From positions 186,001 through 250,000 of the forward strand of contig NZ_JAMBOI010000004.1 of assembly GCF_023715535.1 (NCBI RefSeq): a stretch of DNA of 64,000 bases, read 5' to 3'. The stretch comes from Sporosarcina luteola (GTDB taxonomy: Bacteria; Bacillota; Bacilli; Bacillales_A; Planococcaceae). The notes beneath the pieces are model-generated. The model had not been told where the DNA came from and searched no databases. It worked only from the letters and a program-made list of their open reading frames with translations. The translations under genes and the position numbers were made by a program. Shown here piece by piece: positions 16,870 to 27,855 of the stretch (the first letter of the stretch is position 1; each line of letters begins with the position of its first letter).

Positions 16870-18216
16870 ATGAAAAAAGTATTAATAGCAAACCGGGGCG
16901 AAATAGCAGTAAGGATCATCCGGGCATGCAAAGAAATGGATATTAAAACAGTGGCGGTCTATTCGGAAGCGGATCGGGAAGCTCTTCATGTTGAACTTGC
17001 CGATGAAGCATATTGCATCGGACCGAAACTTTCAAAGGACAGCTATTTGAACTTTTCAAATATCATCAGTATCGCAAAATTGACAGGCTGTGATGGAATT
17101 CATCCGGGATATGGATTCCTCGCTGAAAATGCAAGTTTTGCGGAGCTTTGTGAAGAAGTGAATATTGAATTCATTGGCCCGACTGCCGATGCGATTTCCA
17201 GAATGGGAACAAAAGACGTAGCAAGGGAAACGATGAAACAAGCAGGCGTTCCGATTGTTCCAGGATCTGACGGAATTGTCGCAGATGAAATCGAAGCCCT
17301 TAAAGTGGCACGGGAGATTGGCTTCCCAGTCATCATAAAAGCGACTGCCGGCGGTGGCGGTAAAGGGATCAGGGTTGCCAGAGATGAAGAGGAATTGGCC
17401 AAAGGTATTAAGATTACGCAGAAAGAAGCTGCAGCAGCATTTGGAAACCCGGGCGTATACCTTGAAAAGTATATCGAAGAATTCAGGCACGTCGAAGTGC
17501 AAGTCCTTGCAGATAAGCATGGAAATACGATCCATTTCGGGGAACGTGATTGTTCCATTCAACGAAGGATGCAAAAGCTCGTTGAGGAAGCTCCTTCGCC
17601 AGCCCTTACTCCCAAAATTCGGGAAAAGATGGGGGAAGCGGCAGTTAAGGCTGCAGAGGCAGTCAACTATAGAGGAGCCGGAACTGTCGAATTCATTTTC
17701 GATCATATCAACCAGGAATTTTACTTCATGGAAATGAATACCCGCATTCAGGTTGAACATCCAGTGACCGAGATGATCACCGGAATCGATCTGATTCAAC
17801 AGCAATTGAAGATCGCAGCGGGTGAAAAGCTTGCTTATCGTCAAAAGGATATCAAGATTAACGGTTGGTCGATCGAGTGCCGGATCAATGCAGAAAATCC
17901 GGCGAAAAACTTCATGCCTTCACCCGGAAAAGTGACAATGTACATGCCGCCCGGCGGTTTTGGAGTCAGGGTCGATTCAGCGATGTATACGGGTTACACG
18001 ATTCCACCGTTTTACGATTCCATGGTGGCGAAGCTGATCGTTCATGCTGATACGCGCGAAGAAGCGGTTGCAAGGATGAAACGAGCACTTGACGAATTCA
18101 TCATCGAGGGTGTCGATACGACAATTCCTTTCCATTTGAATTTGATGGACCATGAAGTTTTCAAATCCGGTGATTTTGACACGAAGTTCCTTGAGAAATA
18201 TACAGTCATGAAGTAA
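16870..18216 (+). CDS. accC: Biotin carboxylase subunit of acetyl-CoA carboxylase
   Basis: AccC carboxylates the biotin on BCCP with bicarbonate and ATP. The protein has 448 residues with the ATP-grasp fold: [20 protein letters not shown] at the start, [17 protein letters not shown] as the ATP lid, [20 protein letters not shown], and [13 protein letters not shown] with the catalytic Arg. Start ATG 16870 was chosen because GAGGGGG precedes it. It could also serve propionyl-CoA carboxylation, since the carboxyltransferase gene at 50672 has no biotin carboxylase partner nearby; that is inference. Confidence 0.96.
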   Translation: MKKVLIANRGEIAVRIIRACKEMDIKTVAVYSEADREALHVELADEAYCIGPKLSKDSYLNFSNIISIAKLTGCDGIHPGYGFLAENASFAELCEEVNIEFIGPTADAISRMGTKDVARETMKQAGVPIVPGSDGIVADEIEALKVAREIGFPVIIKATAGGGGKGIRVARDEEELAKGIKITQKEAAAAFGNPGVYLEKYIEEFRHVEVQVLADKHGNTIHFGERDCSIQRRMQKLVEEAPSPALTPKIREKMGEAAVKAAEAVNYRGAGTVEFIFDHINQEFYFMEMNTRIQVEHPVTEMITGIDLIQQQLKIAAGEKLAYRQKDIKINGWSIECRINAENPAKNFMPSPGKVTMYMPPGGFGVRVDSAMYTGYTIPPFYDSMVAKLIVHADTREEAVARMKRALDEFIIEGVDTTIPFHLNLMDHEVFKSGDFDTKFLEKYTVMK

Positions 18217-18296
18217 GTGGGTATTACGGCTAATGCGGCGAGGAAGTTTAGGCGATTAGGCGAGCATGAATGCATAGGAGAGGGAGGAGAAGTGGA

Positions 18297-18698
18297 ATGG
18301 CTGATAAGGTAAATCCTTCATTCGCAGGAAAGAGTTCAAAGGGAGACGAGGTTTTAGGCCGTGTTCAATTGGCTCCTGAGGTGCTTGAAGTTATCATCGG
18401 CATTGCAACGAACGAAGTCGACGGCGTCGCAACGACGAAAGGCAACTTCGCGACAGGGGTTGCGGAGAAGTTCGGCAAGGTGTTCCATGGAAAAGGGGTC
18501 AAGACGGATTGGACTGGTGATAGACTCGTTATTGATGTATATTGCGTCGTCCAGTATGGCCACTCGATCCCCACTGTAGCAACTGAGATTCAAAGGCAGA
18601 TCCGGCATGCGGTTTACAATATGACTTCGCTTGAGACGGAAGAAGTGAATGTCCATATAACCGGCATCGATTTCGATACAACTTCTGAATCAGAGTGA
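18297..18698 (+). CDS. yqhY: Asp23/Gls24 family protein YqhY
   Basis: A protein of 133 residues of the Asp23/Gls24 (DUF322) family, found downstream of accBC in Bacillales. The family pattern is clear: GRVQLAPEVLEVIIGIATNEVDGVATT in the first half and YGHSIPTVATEIQRQIRHAVYNMTSLETEEVNVHITGI in the second. Work in B. subtilis links YqhY to control of acetyl-CoA carboxylase activity. ATG 18297 is preceded by GGGAGGAG. Confidence 0.92.
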   Translation: MADKVNPSFAGKSSKGDEVLGRVQLAPEVLEVIIGIATNEVDGVATTKGNFATGVAEKFGKVFHGKGVKTDWTGDRLVIDVYCVVQYGHSIPTVATEIQRQIRHAVYNMTSLETEEVNVHITGIDFDTTSESE

Positions 18699-18810
18699 TC
18701 TGAAAAGCATCGTCCATTGGATGGTGCTTTTCAACTTGTCCTGCTATATCTTCGTCAAGTGAATATGCTATGATAAAGCCCAAGAGACACAGTAGTGGAG
18801 GAGACAAACA

Positions 18811-19191
18811 ATGAAACGAAGAGAAGCACGTGAAAAGGCGATTCAAACGCTTTTTCAATTGGACAATACGGATATGTCGATCGGGGAAGCGATTACTTAT
18901 ATTATGGAACGGCCAATCGACCCTTTCTATGAATCACTCGTCAAAGGCACGACTGAATATCGCGACGAAGTGGACAAGGCATTGTCAAGCAAGCTCGAAA
19001 ACTGGTCGCTAGACCGATTGCCGAAAATCGAAAGGACGATTTTGAGATTGGCGGTCTATGAACTGCTGCATCATGAAGATGTGCCCCATAAAGTCATCTT
19101 GAACGAAGCCGTCGAGCTATGTAAACAGTTCGGAGATGAAAAATCAGGTCGCTTTGTCAACGGCGTCCTATCGAAGTTCGAAGAGAAATAA
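18811..19191 (+). CDS. nusB: Transcription antitermination factor NusB
   Basis: NusB binds boxA RNA with ribosomal protein S10 in antitermination complexes, mainly on rRNA operons. It is an all-helical protein of 126 residues (normal length), starting MKRREAREKAIQTLFQLD and containing the family segments LPKIERTILRLAVYELLHHEDVPHKVILNEAVELCKQFG and GRFVNGVLSK. ATG 18811 follows GTGGAGGAG. folD begins 24 bases after the stop. A weak hairpin without a T-run (18701-18731) precedes the gene. Confidence 0.95.
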   Translation: MKRREAREKAIQTLFQLDNTDMSIGEAITYIMERPIDPFYESLVKGTTEYRDEVDKALSSKLENWSLDRLPKIERTILRLAVYELLHHEDVPHKVILNEAVELCKQFGDEKSGRFVNGVLSKFEEK

Positions 19192-19215
19192 TACTGTAAG
19201 GTGGAGGGAAATCGG

Positions 19216-20082
19216 ATGACCGCAAAATTGATAGATGGAGTGGCGATCGGCAAAGAACTCAGAGGGGAAATAAAGCACGGGGTCGGAACTCTGGTAGAAT
19301 CCGGATGCAAACCTGGTCTTGCAGTCATCCTCGTAGGAGAAGATCCCGCTTCGCAGACATATGTGAAGAATAAAGAGAAGTCCAGTGTCGAGGCCGGCAT
19401 GAAATCGGAGTTGATCAGATTGCCAAAAACGGTAACTGAACAGGAATTATTGGCACATGTCGATAAATTGAATAACGACGATTCCATCCATGGCATTTTG
19501 GTCCAATTGCCTTTGCCGGACCATATTAATGAAGATCTTGTGATCCAAGCGATCGACCCCAGCAAGGATGTAGATGGATTCCATCCACAAAATGTCGGGA
19601 AGATGATGATCGGGCAAGAGACATTCATTCCATGCACCCCACACGGAATAATGGAAATGTTGGATCGTTCCGGCGTTGAAATCGCAGGAAAGCATGCTGT
19701 TATCATCGGAAGGAGCAATATTGTCGGTAAACCGATGGGACAACTGCTACTTCAAAAAGACGCTACAGTGACATACTGCCATTCAAGAACAAAGGACCTT
19801 CCGACATTTACAAAACAGGCTGATATTTTGATCGTTGCCATCGGCCGGGCGAAATTCGTAACGGACGAACATATTAAAGAGGGTGCAGTTGTCATTGATG
19901 TCGGTATGAATCGTGATGAAAACGGCAAATTATGCGGGGACGTCGATTTTGAGAAAGCGAAGGCTGTCGCTTCTGCCATCACTCCTGTTCCGGGCGGTGT
20001 CGGTCCGATGACCATTACGATGCTTCTGAAAAACACATTGCAAAGTGCCGAATCGGCATGCCAAAAAGGCAAGTCGCAATAA
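19216..20082 (+). CDS. folD: Methylenetetrahydrofolate dehydrogenase / methenyltetrahydrofolate cyclohydrolase
   Basis: FolD interconverts methylene-, methenyl- and formyl-tetrahydrofolate with NADP, feeding purine and formyl-Met synthesis. The protein has 288 residues. The catalytic lysine lies in [41 protein letters not shown] and [15 protein letters not shown] mark folate and NADP sites. ATG 19216 was chosen because GGTGGAGGG precedes it at the right distance; a GTG-type start 15 bases earlier is less likely. Confidence 0.96.
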   Translation: MTAKLIDGVAIGKELRGEIKHGVGTLVESGCKPGLAVILVGEDPASQTYVKNKEKSSVEAGMKSELIRLPKTVTEQELLAHVDKLNNDDSIHGILVQLPLPDHINEDLVIQAIDPSKDVDGFHPQNVGKMMIGQETFIPCTPHGIMEMLDRSGVEIAGKHAVIIGRSNIVGKPMGQLLLQKDATVTYCHSRTKDLPTFTKQADILIVAIGRAKFVTDEHIKEGAVVIDVGMNRDENGKLCGDVDFEKAKAVASAITPVPGGVGPMTITMLLKNTLQSAESACQKGKSQ

Positions 20083-20198
20083 TAGTAGGGTAAACGAAAT
20101 TCGGCTACCCGCCTTAAATAATCATAAACGAAGAGCTGCGCTGTTTTTCATAGGAAAGACAGCGTTTCTATACGTCTGAATTTCCGGGGGTAAAGTTA

Positions 20199-21554
20199 TT
20201 GAGTGAAAATGTGTATCTATCCGTGCATTCATTGACAAAATACATAAAACGTAAATTCGAAGCCGATCCTTATTTAAGAAATGTTTTTGTAAAAGGCGAA
20301 CTTTCCAATGTGAAAATCCATCCAAGCGGGCATATTTACTTTACGTTGAAAGATGATAAAAGCAGAATACAGTCCGCCATGTTCCGTTCGGCTGCAGGAG
20401 CTTTGAAGTTCAAACCTGAAGAAGGGATGAATGTCCTGATTACAGGGGACGTGAATGTGTACGAATCTAGCAGTCAATATCAGCTGTATGTCCAATCGAT
20501 GCAGCCGGACGGCGTTGGGGCATTATATCTGGCTTATGAACAACTGAAAAAAGCGCTTGCGAAAGAAGGATTATTCGATGTGCGTTGGAAACAACCGCTG
20601 CCCGTTTTGCCTAACAAGATCGGTGTCATCACCGCCCAGTCAGGTGCTGCGATTCGGGATATCTGTTCCACGTTGCAACGGCGTTATCCTTTAGCTGAAA
20701 TTTGCCTGTTTCCGGCAATCGTGCAAGGTCCTCAAGCTGTCCCTTCTATCGTGCAGGCGTTGGAGCTTGCGGAATCGCATGGTTCGATCGATGTGTTAAT
20801 CCTTGGACGAGGCGGCGGTTCCATAGAAGATCTTTGGGCTTTTAATGAAGAGGCGGTAGCAAGAGCAATCTTTTCTTGCAGGATTCCTATTATAAGCGCT
20901 GTCGGCCATGAAACGGATACGACAATCGCAGATTTTGTAGCCGATATGAGGGCGCCGACTCCAACTGCGGCCGCTGAATTAGCGGTTCCTTCAAAAGAAG
21001 AATTGTTTGAGAGGATATTGGAGCGGAAGCGTTCCCTTTACATCTCGCTTTCGAATCATATCAAGCATGAACGCAAACGATTGACCACCACTCAGCAATC
21101 ATATCCGTTGCAGTTCCCGGAAAGGCTTTACAGGCCATTCACGGAAAAGTTGAGCGGACTGGATGACAGGCTTCTCAGGAGCAGAAATGAACTGACTGCG
21201 AATAGGAAAGCGGACCATGACCGATTGGATAGGATGCTCTCATTTTATTCTCCATTGCAGCGAATCAAGGACGAAGATCGAAACCTTTCGTTATTGACCG
21301 AAAGGATGAAGAGGGCAATGCAAAATGATCTACGGAACAAGGCCGAACAATTCAGTTCGGCGATCAGAATGCTGAAAGCGCTAAATCCATTGGAAGTGAT
21401 GGAACGCGGATTTTCAATCATCTATAAAGAAGGAACCGTCGCAAATTCCGTTATCGGACTGGAGATTGGGGAGACGTTGCATGTCCGTATGCAAGACGGG
21501 ACTGTGGAATCTGAAATCAAATCGATCACGATGAAGGATGAGGAGGAAAACTAA
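20199..21554 (+). CDS. xseA: Exodeoxyribonuclease VII large subunit
   Basis: XseA is the catalytic subunit of exonuclease VII, which degrades single-stranded DNA from both ends. The protein has 451 residues: an N-terminal OB fold (about 5-100), the catalytic domain with VITAQSGAAIRDI, LILGRGGGSIEDLWAFNEE and ISAVGHETDTTIADFVADMRAPTPTAAAE, then a long coiled-coil region that binds XseB. The start is TTG 20199 behind CCGGGGGT. xseB begins on the base after the stop codon. Confidence 0.95.
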   Translation: MSENVYLSVHSLTKYIKRKFEADPYLRNVFVKGELSNVKIHPSGHIYFTLKDDKSRIQSAMFRSAAGALKFKPEEGMNVLITGDVNVYESSSQYQLYVQSMQPDGVGALYLAYEQLKKALAKEGLFDVRWKQPLPVLPNKIGVITAQSGAAIRDICSTLQRRYPLAEICLFPAIVQGPQAVPSIVQALELAESHGSIDVLILGRGGGSIEDLWAFNEEAVARAIFSCRIPIISAVGHETDTTIADFVADMRAPTPTAAAELAVPSKEELFERILERKRSLYISLSNHIKHERKRLTTTQQSYPLQFPERLYRPFTEKLSGLDDRLLRSRNELTANRKADHDRLDRMLSFYSPLQRIKDEDRNLSLLTERMKRAMQNDLRNKAEQFSSAIRMLKALNPLEVMERGFSIIYKEGTVANSVIGLEIGETLHVRMQDGTVESEIKSITMKDEEEN

Positions 21555-21797
21555 ATGAGCGAGGAAACACTACGATTTGAAGAAGCAATGTCAAAGTTGG
21601 AAGGCATTGTTCAAAAATTGGAAGCGGGAGACGTTCCGTTAGAGGACGCCATCACATTATACAAGCAAGGTATGGAGCTATCCGCATATTGTCATGGAAA
21701 ATTGCAGGATGCGGAAAAGCAGTTAATCTCAATCATAGATAATAATGGGCAGTCGGCTCCGTTCGATCCATCCAAAGGTCGGGATTCGAATGGATAA
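21555..21797 (+). CDS. xseB: Exodeoxyribonuclease VII small subunit
   Basis: XseB is the small helical-hairpin subunit of exonuclease VII. The protein has 80 residues with the family core FEEAMSKLEGIVQKLEAGDVPLEDAITLYKQGM-type heptads. It starts directly after xseA, with GAGGAAAAC as ribosome site inside the xseA end, and overlaps ispA by 8 bases. Confidence 0.93.
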   Translation: MSEETLRFEEAMSKLEGIVQKLEAGDVPLEDAITLYKQGMELSAYCHGKLQDAEKQLISIIDNNGQSAPFDPSKGRDSNG

Positions 21798-22674
21798 ACG
21801 GCTTCAGAGTTTCATTTCAGAAAAAGCACCATTGATTGATGCGGAAATGAATCGGTTGATCGACACAGAAAAAGCGCCATCATCTTTGAAGGAATCCATG
21901 CTCTATTCAGTGAATGCGGGAGGTAAAAGGATTCGTCCTCTTCTAGTCTTGGCAGTCCTCGCTGATTTCGGGAAGGACTCCGCTGATGCACTTAAAGTGG
22001 CATGTGCAGCTGAACTCATCCATACATACTCTCTCATCCACGATGATCTGCCAAGCATGGACGATGATGATTTCAGAAGGGGTAAACCGACGAATCATAG
22101 AGTATTCGGCGAAGCGACAGCGGTTCTCGCCGGTGATGCATTGCAGACGAGGGCATTCGGTATATTAGCTTCCCTGGAACATGCGAAGCCGGATCAGGTG
22201 ATCAGATTGGTCGCTCTTTTAGCGGATGCTTCAGGCGCGAATGGCATGGTCGGCGGTCAAGTGCTGGATATGGAAGGTGAGACGGCTGCCTTATCGCTGA
22301 AGGAGCTTGAAGAAGTGCATCTGCATAAGACGGGCGCATTATTGTCATTCTGTATAGAAGCAGGTGCAATCCTTTCCGATGCAGAAGATGCTGAGTTGGA
22401 TCAGCTTCGCAAATATGCGAAGAACATCGGATTAGCTTTCCAGATCAAGGACGACATTTTAGACGTCACATCAACGACCGAACAGCTAGGAAAGACCGCA
22501 AATAGCGATGCTGCCAGTGATAAGTCCACGTATCCTTCCCTTTTGGGACTTGAAGGGGCACAGCAACAATTGGAAAAGTATCACCTGGATGCAACCGCAA
22601 GCTTGGATTTTTTAAAGAAGGAAAACTCGATGTTAAAACTTTTTGCTGATTATATCGTCCAAAGAGATGTCTGA
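21790..22674 (+). CDS. ispA: Farnesyl diphosphate synthase (polyprenyl synthetase)
   Basis: IspA condenses isopentenyl and dimethylallyl diphosphates into farnesyl diphosphate for menaquinone and undecaprenyl carrier. The protein has 294 residues. The first aspartate-rich motif lies in IHDDLPSMDDDDFRRG and the second in FQIKDDILDVT; GGKRIRPLL binds isopentenyl diphosphate. ATG 21790 (MDKRLQSFI) matches family starts; an upstream in-frame ATG at 21745 would overlap xseB more deeply. The next gene, dxs, is in the same pathway but has its own likely promoter. Confidence 0.94.
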   Translation: MDKRLQSFISEKAPLIDAEMNRLIDTEKAPSSLKESMLYSVNAGGKRIRPLLVLAVLADFGKDSADALKVACAAELIHTYSLIHDDLPSMDDDDFRRGKPTNHRVFGEATAVLAGDALQTRAFGILASLEHAKPDQVIRLVALLADASGANGMVGGQVLDMEGETAALSLKELEEVHLHKTGALLSFCIEAGAILSDAEDAELDQLRKYAKNIGLAFQIKDDILDVTSTTEQLGKTANSDAASDKSTYPSLLGLEGAQQQLEKYHLDATASLDFLKKENSMLKLFADYIVQRDV

Positions 22675-22741
22675 TATTCCTTTGGTATGAAAAACCCGTT
22701 GTCCGGATTATGGTCCAATAGTTCCTATTGTAGAGCCTTCT

Positions 22742-22750
22742 TGTTATAAT
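22742..22750 (+). promoter_or_regulatory. Extended -10 element before dxs
   Basis: TGTTATAAT at 22742-22750 is an extended -10 box (TGn plus TATAAT) about 54 bases before the dxs start. No good -35 is seen, which such elements can do without. Confidence 0.45.
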
Positions 22751-22803
22751 GAAAACATTACTTGGACTTACGTGGCAATAATTTATGAAGGTGTGTGATA
22801 GTA

Positions 22804-24705
22804 GTGGATCTCGCTAAAATTACAAATCCGTCGTTTCTGAAGCAACTTGATAAAGAAAAAATGACGGAATTGGCAGAAGAAATCCGGAAATTTCTAATTG
22901 AAAACCTGTCTGTGACAGGCGGTCATATCGGTCCGAACTTAGGTGTTGTTGAATTGACGATTGTCTTGCATAAGCTATTCAACAGCCCAAAAGATAAATT
23001 CATCTGGGATGTCGGGCATCAAGCATATGTGCATAAAATCCTGACGGGTCGAGCTAATCAATTTGGCACGCTCCGCCAATATAAAGGTCTGAGCGGCTTC
23101 CCGAAAATGTCTGAAAGCGAACACGATGTATGGGAAACAGGGCATAGCTCCACATCCCTTTCCGCTGCCATGGGAATGGCTGCTGCCAGAGATATGCAAG
23201 GCGGCTCGAACCATGTTATTCCAATCATCGGCGATGGTGCATTGACGGGCGGCATGGCTTTGGAGGCATTGAACCATATCGGCCACTTGAAGACAAATAT
23301 GATTGTCATCTTAAATGACAACGAAATGTCAATCGCGCCTAACGTCGGAGCGCTTCATGATATCCTTGGCAAGTTAAGGACTGCCGGGAAATACAATAGC
23401 GTGAAAGATGAATTAGAATATATTTTGAAAAAGATCCCTGCAGTCGGCGGAAAAGTGGCTGCTGCTGCTGAACGAGTGAAGGATAGTTTGAAGTATCTGC
23501 TTGTTTCCGGTGTGTTTTTCGAAGAGCTTGGATTTACGTATCTGGGACCTATCGATGGACACGACTTCAATGATCTAGAACGTAATCTTCAGTATGCCAA
23601 GAAGGTTGAAGGTCCTGTCCTGCTTCACGTTATTACGAAAAAAGGAAAAGGATACACACCTGCCGAAAATGATAAAATTGGAACTTGGCATGGAACCGGC
23701 CCCTATAAGATAGAAACAGGCGATTTCGTGAAATCAAATACGACTGCACCGTCATGGAGCGGGCTAGTGGCTGAAACCGTCAGAACAATTGCCAGGGAAG
23801 ATAAACGGATAGCAACCATTACTCCGGCTATGCCCGTAGGATCCAAACTGGAGTCCTTCGCGGCTGAATTTCCGGACCGGTTTTTTGATGTGGGAATTGC
23901 TGAACAGCATGCCGCAACGATGGCAGCAGGTCTGGCAACCCAAGGGATGAAACCGTTTTTGGCCATATACTCGACGTTCCTGCAACGGGCATATGATCAA
24001 ATGCTTCATGATATTACTAGACAGAAGTTGAACGTCTTTATCGGCATAGATCGTGCAGGACTCGTTGGTGCGGATGGAGAAACTCACCATGGTGTGTATG
24101 ATATTTCATTTTTACGACATATGCCGAATCTCGTAATTATGATGCCGAAAGATGAAAATGAAGGGCAACATATGGTAAAGACGGCTTTGGAGTATGATGA
24201 CGGTCCTATTGCGATGAGATATCCAAGAGGGAACGGTCTGGGAGTCGTAATGGACAAGAAATTGAAAACGATTCCTATTGGTACATGGGAAATACTGCGC
24301 GAAGGTGCGGACGTATCGATTTTGACATTTGGGACAACCATTCCAATGGCATTGGAAGCAGCGGAGTTACTTGCGAAAAAAGGCATTCATGTAAAAGTCG
24401 TCAACGCAAGATTCATCAAACCGATGGATATTGCAATGCTCGATCAACTATTCAGTACTGGTAAACCGATTGTCACTGTGGAAGAAGCGGCATTGGCAGG
24501 CGGGTTCGGAAGTGCTGTCATGGAGTACGCACATGATGTCTCTGCATCTGTTTCCATTAGCCGTATTGGCATTCCGGATGAATTTATTGAACACGGCAGT
24601 GTCGATAAGTTGTTTGAAGAAATCGATTTGACGGTAGAGAATGTTGTAAGGACGACGGAACTGGCTGTCAAAGGAACGACCCATGCAGAAAGGGAAATCG
24701 TATGA
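22804..24705 (+). CDS. dxs: 1-deoxy-D-xylulose-5-phosphate synthase
   Basis: DXS joins pyruvate and glyceraldehyde 3-phosphate to start the non-mevalonate isoprenoid pathway; it also feeds thiamine synthesis. The protein has 633 residues. The thiamine diphosphate motif [18 protein letters not shown]...[13 protein letters not shown] is intact, as are [18 protein letters not shown] and [17 protein letters not shown] with the catalytic Glu. Start GTG 22804 ([12 protein letters not shown]) aligns to the family; GTG 22795 is an alternative adding three residues. The stop overlaps the start of yqxC by 4 bases. Confidence 0.94.
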   Translation: MDLAKITNPSFLKQLDKEKMTELAEEIRKFLIENLSVTGGHIGPNLGVVELTIVLHKLFNSPKDKFIWDVGHQAYVHKILTGRANQFGTLRQYKGLSGFPKMSESEHDVWETGHSSTSLSAAMGMAAARDMQGGSNHVIPIIGDGALTGGMALEALNHIGHLKTNMIVILNDNEMSIAPNVGALHDILGKLRTAGKYNSVKDELEYILKKIPAVGGKVAAAAERVKDSLKYLLVSGVFFEELGFTYLGPIDGHDFNDLERNLQYAKKVEGPVLLHVITKKGKGYTPAENDKIGTWHGTGPYKIETGDFVKSNTTAPSWSGLVAETVRTIAREDKRIATITPAMPVGSKLESFAAEFPDRFFDVGIAEQHAATMAAGLATQGMKPFLAIYSTFLQRAYDQMLHDITRQKLNVFIGIDRAGLVGADGETHHGVYDISFLRHMPNLVIMMPKDENEGQHMVKTALEYDDGPIAMRYPRGNGLGVVMDKKLKTIPIGTWEILREGADVSILTFGTTIPMALEAAELLAKKGIHVKVVNARFIKPMDIAMLDQLFSTGKPIVTVEEAALAGGFGSAVMEYAHDVSASVSISRIGIPDEFIEHGSVDKLFEEIDLTVENVVRTTELAVKGTTHAEREIV

Positions 24706-25523
24706 CGAACGGTCAACCAAAAGAGCGAGTCGATGTACTCCTTGTTCAAAGAGGGTTAGTTGAAACGAGGGAGCAAGCGAAGCGTTCCATAATGGCAGGA
24801 ATCGTGTTTTCCGCAGAAACGAGATTAGAAAAGCCCGGTGAGAAAATCAAGATAGACGCCCCGTTGTCGGTAAAAGGATCCGCATTGAAATATGTGAGCC
24901 GAGGCGGCTTAAAGCTTGAAAAGGCTCTCGAAGTTTTCGATATATCCGTACAAAATAAGATTGTTTTGGACATCGGTTCTTCTACGGGCGGTTTTACGGA
25001 TTGCGCTTTGCAAAATGGGGCAAAACATTGCTATGCGCTTGATGTAGGGACAAACCAGCTTGCTTGGAAAATCCGGAGTGATGAGCGGGTTACCGTCATG
25101 GAGAAGACCAACTTCAGACATTCGATTCCCGAACACTTCACGAAAGGGACGCCTCAAGTCGCCACAATTGATGTCTCGTTCATATCACTTACATTGATAC
25201 TGCCTCCACTGAAGCGGATAATTGCCGATGGTGGAGACATTGTGGCGCTCGTAAAACCTCAGTTCGAGGCGGGGAAAGACAAAGTAGGAAAAAAAGGGAT
25301 TGTGAAGGAGAAGGCCGTCCATTTAGAAGTCTTACAAAAGATTGCGGCTTCCTCCACCATGAACGGATTTTCTTTACGCGGTATTTCCTTTTCCCCGGTT
25401 ACTGGCGGGGAAGGAAATATCGAGTTCCTTTTCCACCTGCAATCGGAGGAAGACCCGGTCAATCCTTATGATGAATCAGCTTTTAGTGCGTTGATCACTG
25501 AAGCTTATGTAGCATTGACCTGA
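24702..25523 (+). CDS. yqxC: TlyA-family rRNA methyltransferase YqxC
   Basis: A protein of 273 residues of the TlyA/hemolysin family of S-adenosylmethionine-dependent 2'-O-methyltransferases that act on ribosomal RNA. An S4 RNA-binding domain comes first ([26 protein letters not shown], residues about 7-32), followed by the FtsJ-like domain with the SAM motif [37 protein letters not shown] is a further family mark. It overlaps dxs by 4 bases and precedes ahrC, as in B. subtilis. Confidence 0.92.
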   Translation: MTNGQPKERVDVLLVQRGLVETREQAKRSIMAGIVFSAETRLEKPGEKIKIDAPLSVKGSALKYVSRGGLKLEKALEVFDISVQNKIVLDIGSSTGGFTDCALQNGAKHCYALDVGTNQLAWKIRSDERVTVMEKTNFRHSIPEHFTKGTPQVATIDVSFISLTLILPPLKRIIADGGDIVALVKPQFEAGKDKVGKKGIVKEKAVHLEVLQKIAASSTMNGFSLRGISFSPVTGGEGNIEFLFHLQSEEDPVNPYDESAFSALITEAYVALT

Positions 25524-25566
25524 TTTCAAATAGAAAGGTGTGAAGTTGAGCATGGGAGGTATTGTA

Positions 25567-26016
25567 TTGAATAAAGGACAACGCCATCTGCGTATCCGGG
25601 ATATTATTACAAATGAGGAAGTTGAAACACAGGATCAACTTGTTGATAAATTGAAAAACGCCGGAGTGGACGTGACACAAGCGACGGTTTCCCGTGACAT
25701 TAAAGAATTGCATCTCATCAAAGTCCCATTGCCCGATGGCCGTTATAAATATAGCCTGCCGCCTGTCCATAGATTCAATACCGAAGAAAAGCTGCGTCGA
25801 ATGCTTACTGATGCATTTATAGGTATTGATAGTGCAAGCCATTTCATTATTCTGAAGACGTTGCCTGGAAATGCGCATGCAGTTGGTTCCCTTATTGATA
25901 ACTTAGGATGGGATGAAATGCTTGGAACCATTTGCGGAGATGATACGTGCATGATCATTTGCAGGGATGAGTCCCTAACAGTTGAAGTGAAAGAAAGGCT
26001 GTTAGCGCTCATTTAA
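25567..26016 (+). CDS. ahrC: Arginine repressor/activator AhrC (ArgR)
   Basis: AhrC represses arginine synthesis genes and activates arginine breakdown when arginine is bound, acting as a hexamer. The protein has 149 residues as in B. subtilis: N-terminal winged helix with [29 protein letters not shown], and the C-terminal arginine-binding domain with [15 protein letters not shown], the Asp pair contacting arginine. Start TTG 25567 ([12 protein letters not shown]) was chosen because GGGAGGT lies just upstream and the family begins with these residues. Confidence 0.95.
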   Translation: MNKGQRHLRIRDIITNEEVETQDQLVDKLKNAGVDVTQATVSRDIKELHLIKVPLPDGRYKYSLPPVHRFNTEEKLRRMLTDAFIGIDSASHFIILKTLPGNAHAVGSLIDNLGWDEMLGTICGDDTCMIICRDESLTVEVKERLLALI

Positions 26017-26054
26017 GCTGAATGTTCGATTCTCTGAAGGAGGTGCGTATTTGA

Positions 26055-27755
26055 ATGTTAGGTGAGATTTCCATTCATAATTTTGCGATAATAGAGCATC
26101 TCGAAGTGACTTTTGAAGAAGGCTTGACCGTTCTGACCGGCGAAACAGGCGCCGGTAAGTCCATAATCATTGATGCCGTTCAGCTCCTTGCCGGTGCAAG
26201 GGGCTCGCAGGAATTCATTCGTCACGGAGCGAAAAAGGCTGAACTGGAAGGGATGTTCACAATCGATGATGCGAATCACCCTGTCTTTGGAAAACTAGCT
26301 GAATTCGGCATTGATTGCGAGGATGGCATAATCATTCTCAGACGTGATCTGAACGCCAGCGGTAAAACGACTTGCCGGATCAATGGCAAACTAGTGACGA
26401 TTGCCAGCTTGAGAGAAATCGGTTCGCAATTGATCGATATTCACGGCCAGCACGATAATCAAGAATTGATGCATGAAAAGCGGCATATTAATCTGCTCGA
26501 TCAATTTGCTGGAGTGGGTCTGGCTGAAGCACATCGCAATTATATAGAAATATATAATCAATATACAAAATTGAAGCGTAGGCTAGAAACCGCTAGTGAA
26601 AATGAACAGCAAGTGGCACAGCGGATTGATCTCTATTCTTTTCAATTGAAAGAAATCGACAGTGCAGAGCTGATCATCGGTGAAGAGGAAGAGCTTGAAG
26701 AGGAAAAAATGAAACTCCAACACTTCAATAGGATCTTTGAACGTCTAAATACCGCATATGAGTCAATCAGCGGTGACAATCATGCATTGGATTGGGTGGG
26801 ATCTGCAATGAGTGATTTGGAAGATGCCGCTTCTGTCAACAAAGAACTGGAATCCCACTCCGAGATCGTTTCATCAAGTTTTTACTCTTTGCAAGATACT
26901 GCACATGAATTAAAGAGCATTATTGACAGAATGGAGTACGATCCAACACGATTGCCTATTGTCGAAGATCGGCTGGCAATGCTCGTAACACTAAAGCGCA
27001 AGTATGGTGCCACGATTGAGGATATTCTCATTTATCGGGAAAAGATTGCAGATGATCTAGATCAATTGCTCAATCGGGATGAACGTCTTGGTCAAGAACA
27101 GGAAAAACTCATCCAACTTGAAAAAGATCTAGAAGTGGAAGCGAATGAACTATCTATTATCCGACAAGAAGCAGCTCTCCGTCTGCAAGATGCAATTATG
27201 ATGCAACTGAAAGAGCTACATATGGAAAAATCCACCTTCAATGTATCGATTACACGAAAAGCATCCGGCAGTTTTGACAGTAATGGCTTTGATGAAGTTA
27301 TTTTCCTCATTTCAACAAATCTGGGAGAACCGTTGAAACCTTTAGTTAAAATTGCATCCGGTGGCGAATTATCGAGGATCATGTTGGCATTGAAAACAAT
27401 TTTTTCCAAGCATCAAGGAATAACTTCAATTATCTTCGATGAAGTCGATACAGGGGTAAGTGGACGGGTCGCTCAAGCAATTGCAGATAAAATTGCGATG
27501 GTCGCCACCCATTCACAAGTGCTTTGCATATCTCATCTCCCGCAAGTCGCTGCCATGGCTGACCACCACTTGCTCATTAGGAAAGAAGTGAAGGCGAACC
27601 GCACGACGACAGCGGTTGCTGAAATTACTGATTTGGAGAGAACGAAGGAATTATCAAGGATGCTGTCAGGTGCAGAAATAACTACACTGACGTTGCAGCA
27701 TGCTGATGAATTACTGTCAATTGCTGACGAAAGGAAAACAACTTTCCGTATTTAA
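26055..27755 (+). CDS. recN: DNA repair protein RecN
   Basis: RecN is an SMC-like ATPase that gathers at double-strand breaks and helps bring ends together. The protein has 566 residues: Walker A in GETGAGKSIIIDAVQLL (about residues 30-46), two long coiled-coil arms in the middle, then the ABC signature LVKIASGGELSRIMLALK and Walker B SIIFDEVDTGVSGRVAQAI. ATG 26055 is preceded by AAGGAGGTG. The usual ahrC-recN-spoIVB-spo0A order is kept. A terminator follows the stop directly. Confidence 0.96.
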   Translation: MLGEISIHNFAIIEHLEVTFEEGLTVLTGETGAGKSIIIDAVQLLAGARGSQEFIRHGAKKAELEGMFTIDDANHPVFGKLAEFGIDCEDGIIILRRDLNASGKTTCRINGKLVTIASLREIGSQLIDIHGQHDNQELMHEKRHINLLDQFAGVGLAEAHRNYIEIYNQYTKLKRRLETASENEQQVAQRIDLYSFQLKEIDSAELIIGEEEELEEEKMKLQHFNRIFERLNTAYESISGDNHALDWVGSAMSDLEDAASVNKELESHSEIVSSSFYSLQDTAHELKSIIDRMEYDPTRLPIVEDRLAMLVTLKRKYGATIEDILIYREKIADDLDQLLNRDERLGQEQEKLIQLEKDLEVEANELSIIRQEAALRLQDAIMMQLKELHMEKSTFNVSITRKASGSFDSNGFDEVIFLISTNLGEPLKPLVKIASGGELSRIMLALKTIFSKHQGITSIIFDEVDTGVSGRVAQAIADKIAMVATHSQVLCISHLPQVAAMADHHLLIRKEVKANRTTTAVAEITDLERTKELSRMLSGAEITTLTLQHADELLSIADERKTTFRI

Positions 27756-27783
27756 ACGCATACAACAAGTATGCGTTTTTTTA
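27754..27783 (+). terminator. Terminator of recN
   Basis: AAACGCATAC (27754-27763) and GTATGCGTTT (27769-27778) make a perfect 10-bp stem with a 5-base loop and a T-run. Confidence 0.92.
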
Positions 27784-27855
27784 CATGATTTAACCTTTCA
27801 TAAGTTCCATCTGAACGGACATACCAATAGTATCTTTCAGCTGAGGAGGTGAACC

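Noticed and set aside
18701..18731. Hairpin between yqhY and nusB as a terminator
   Set aside because: The stem is long but has wobble pairs and no T-run after it; nusB is usually co-transcribed with the genes before it.
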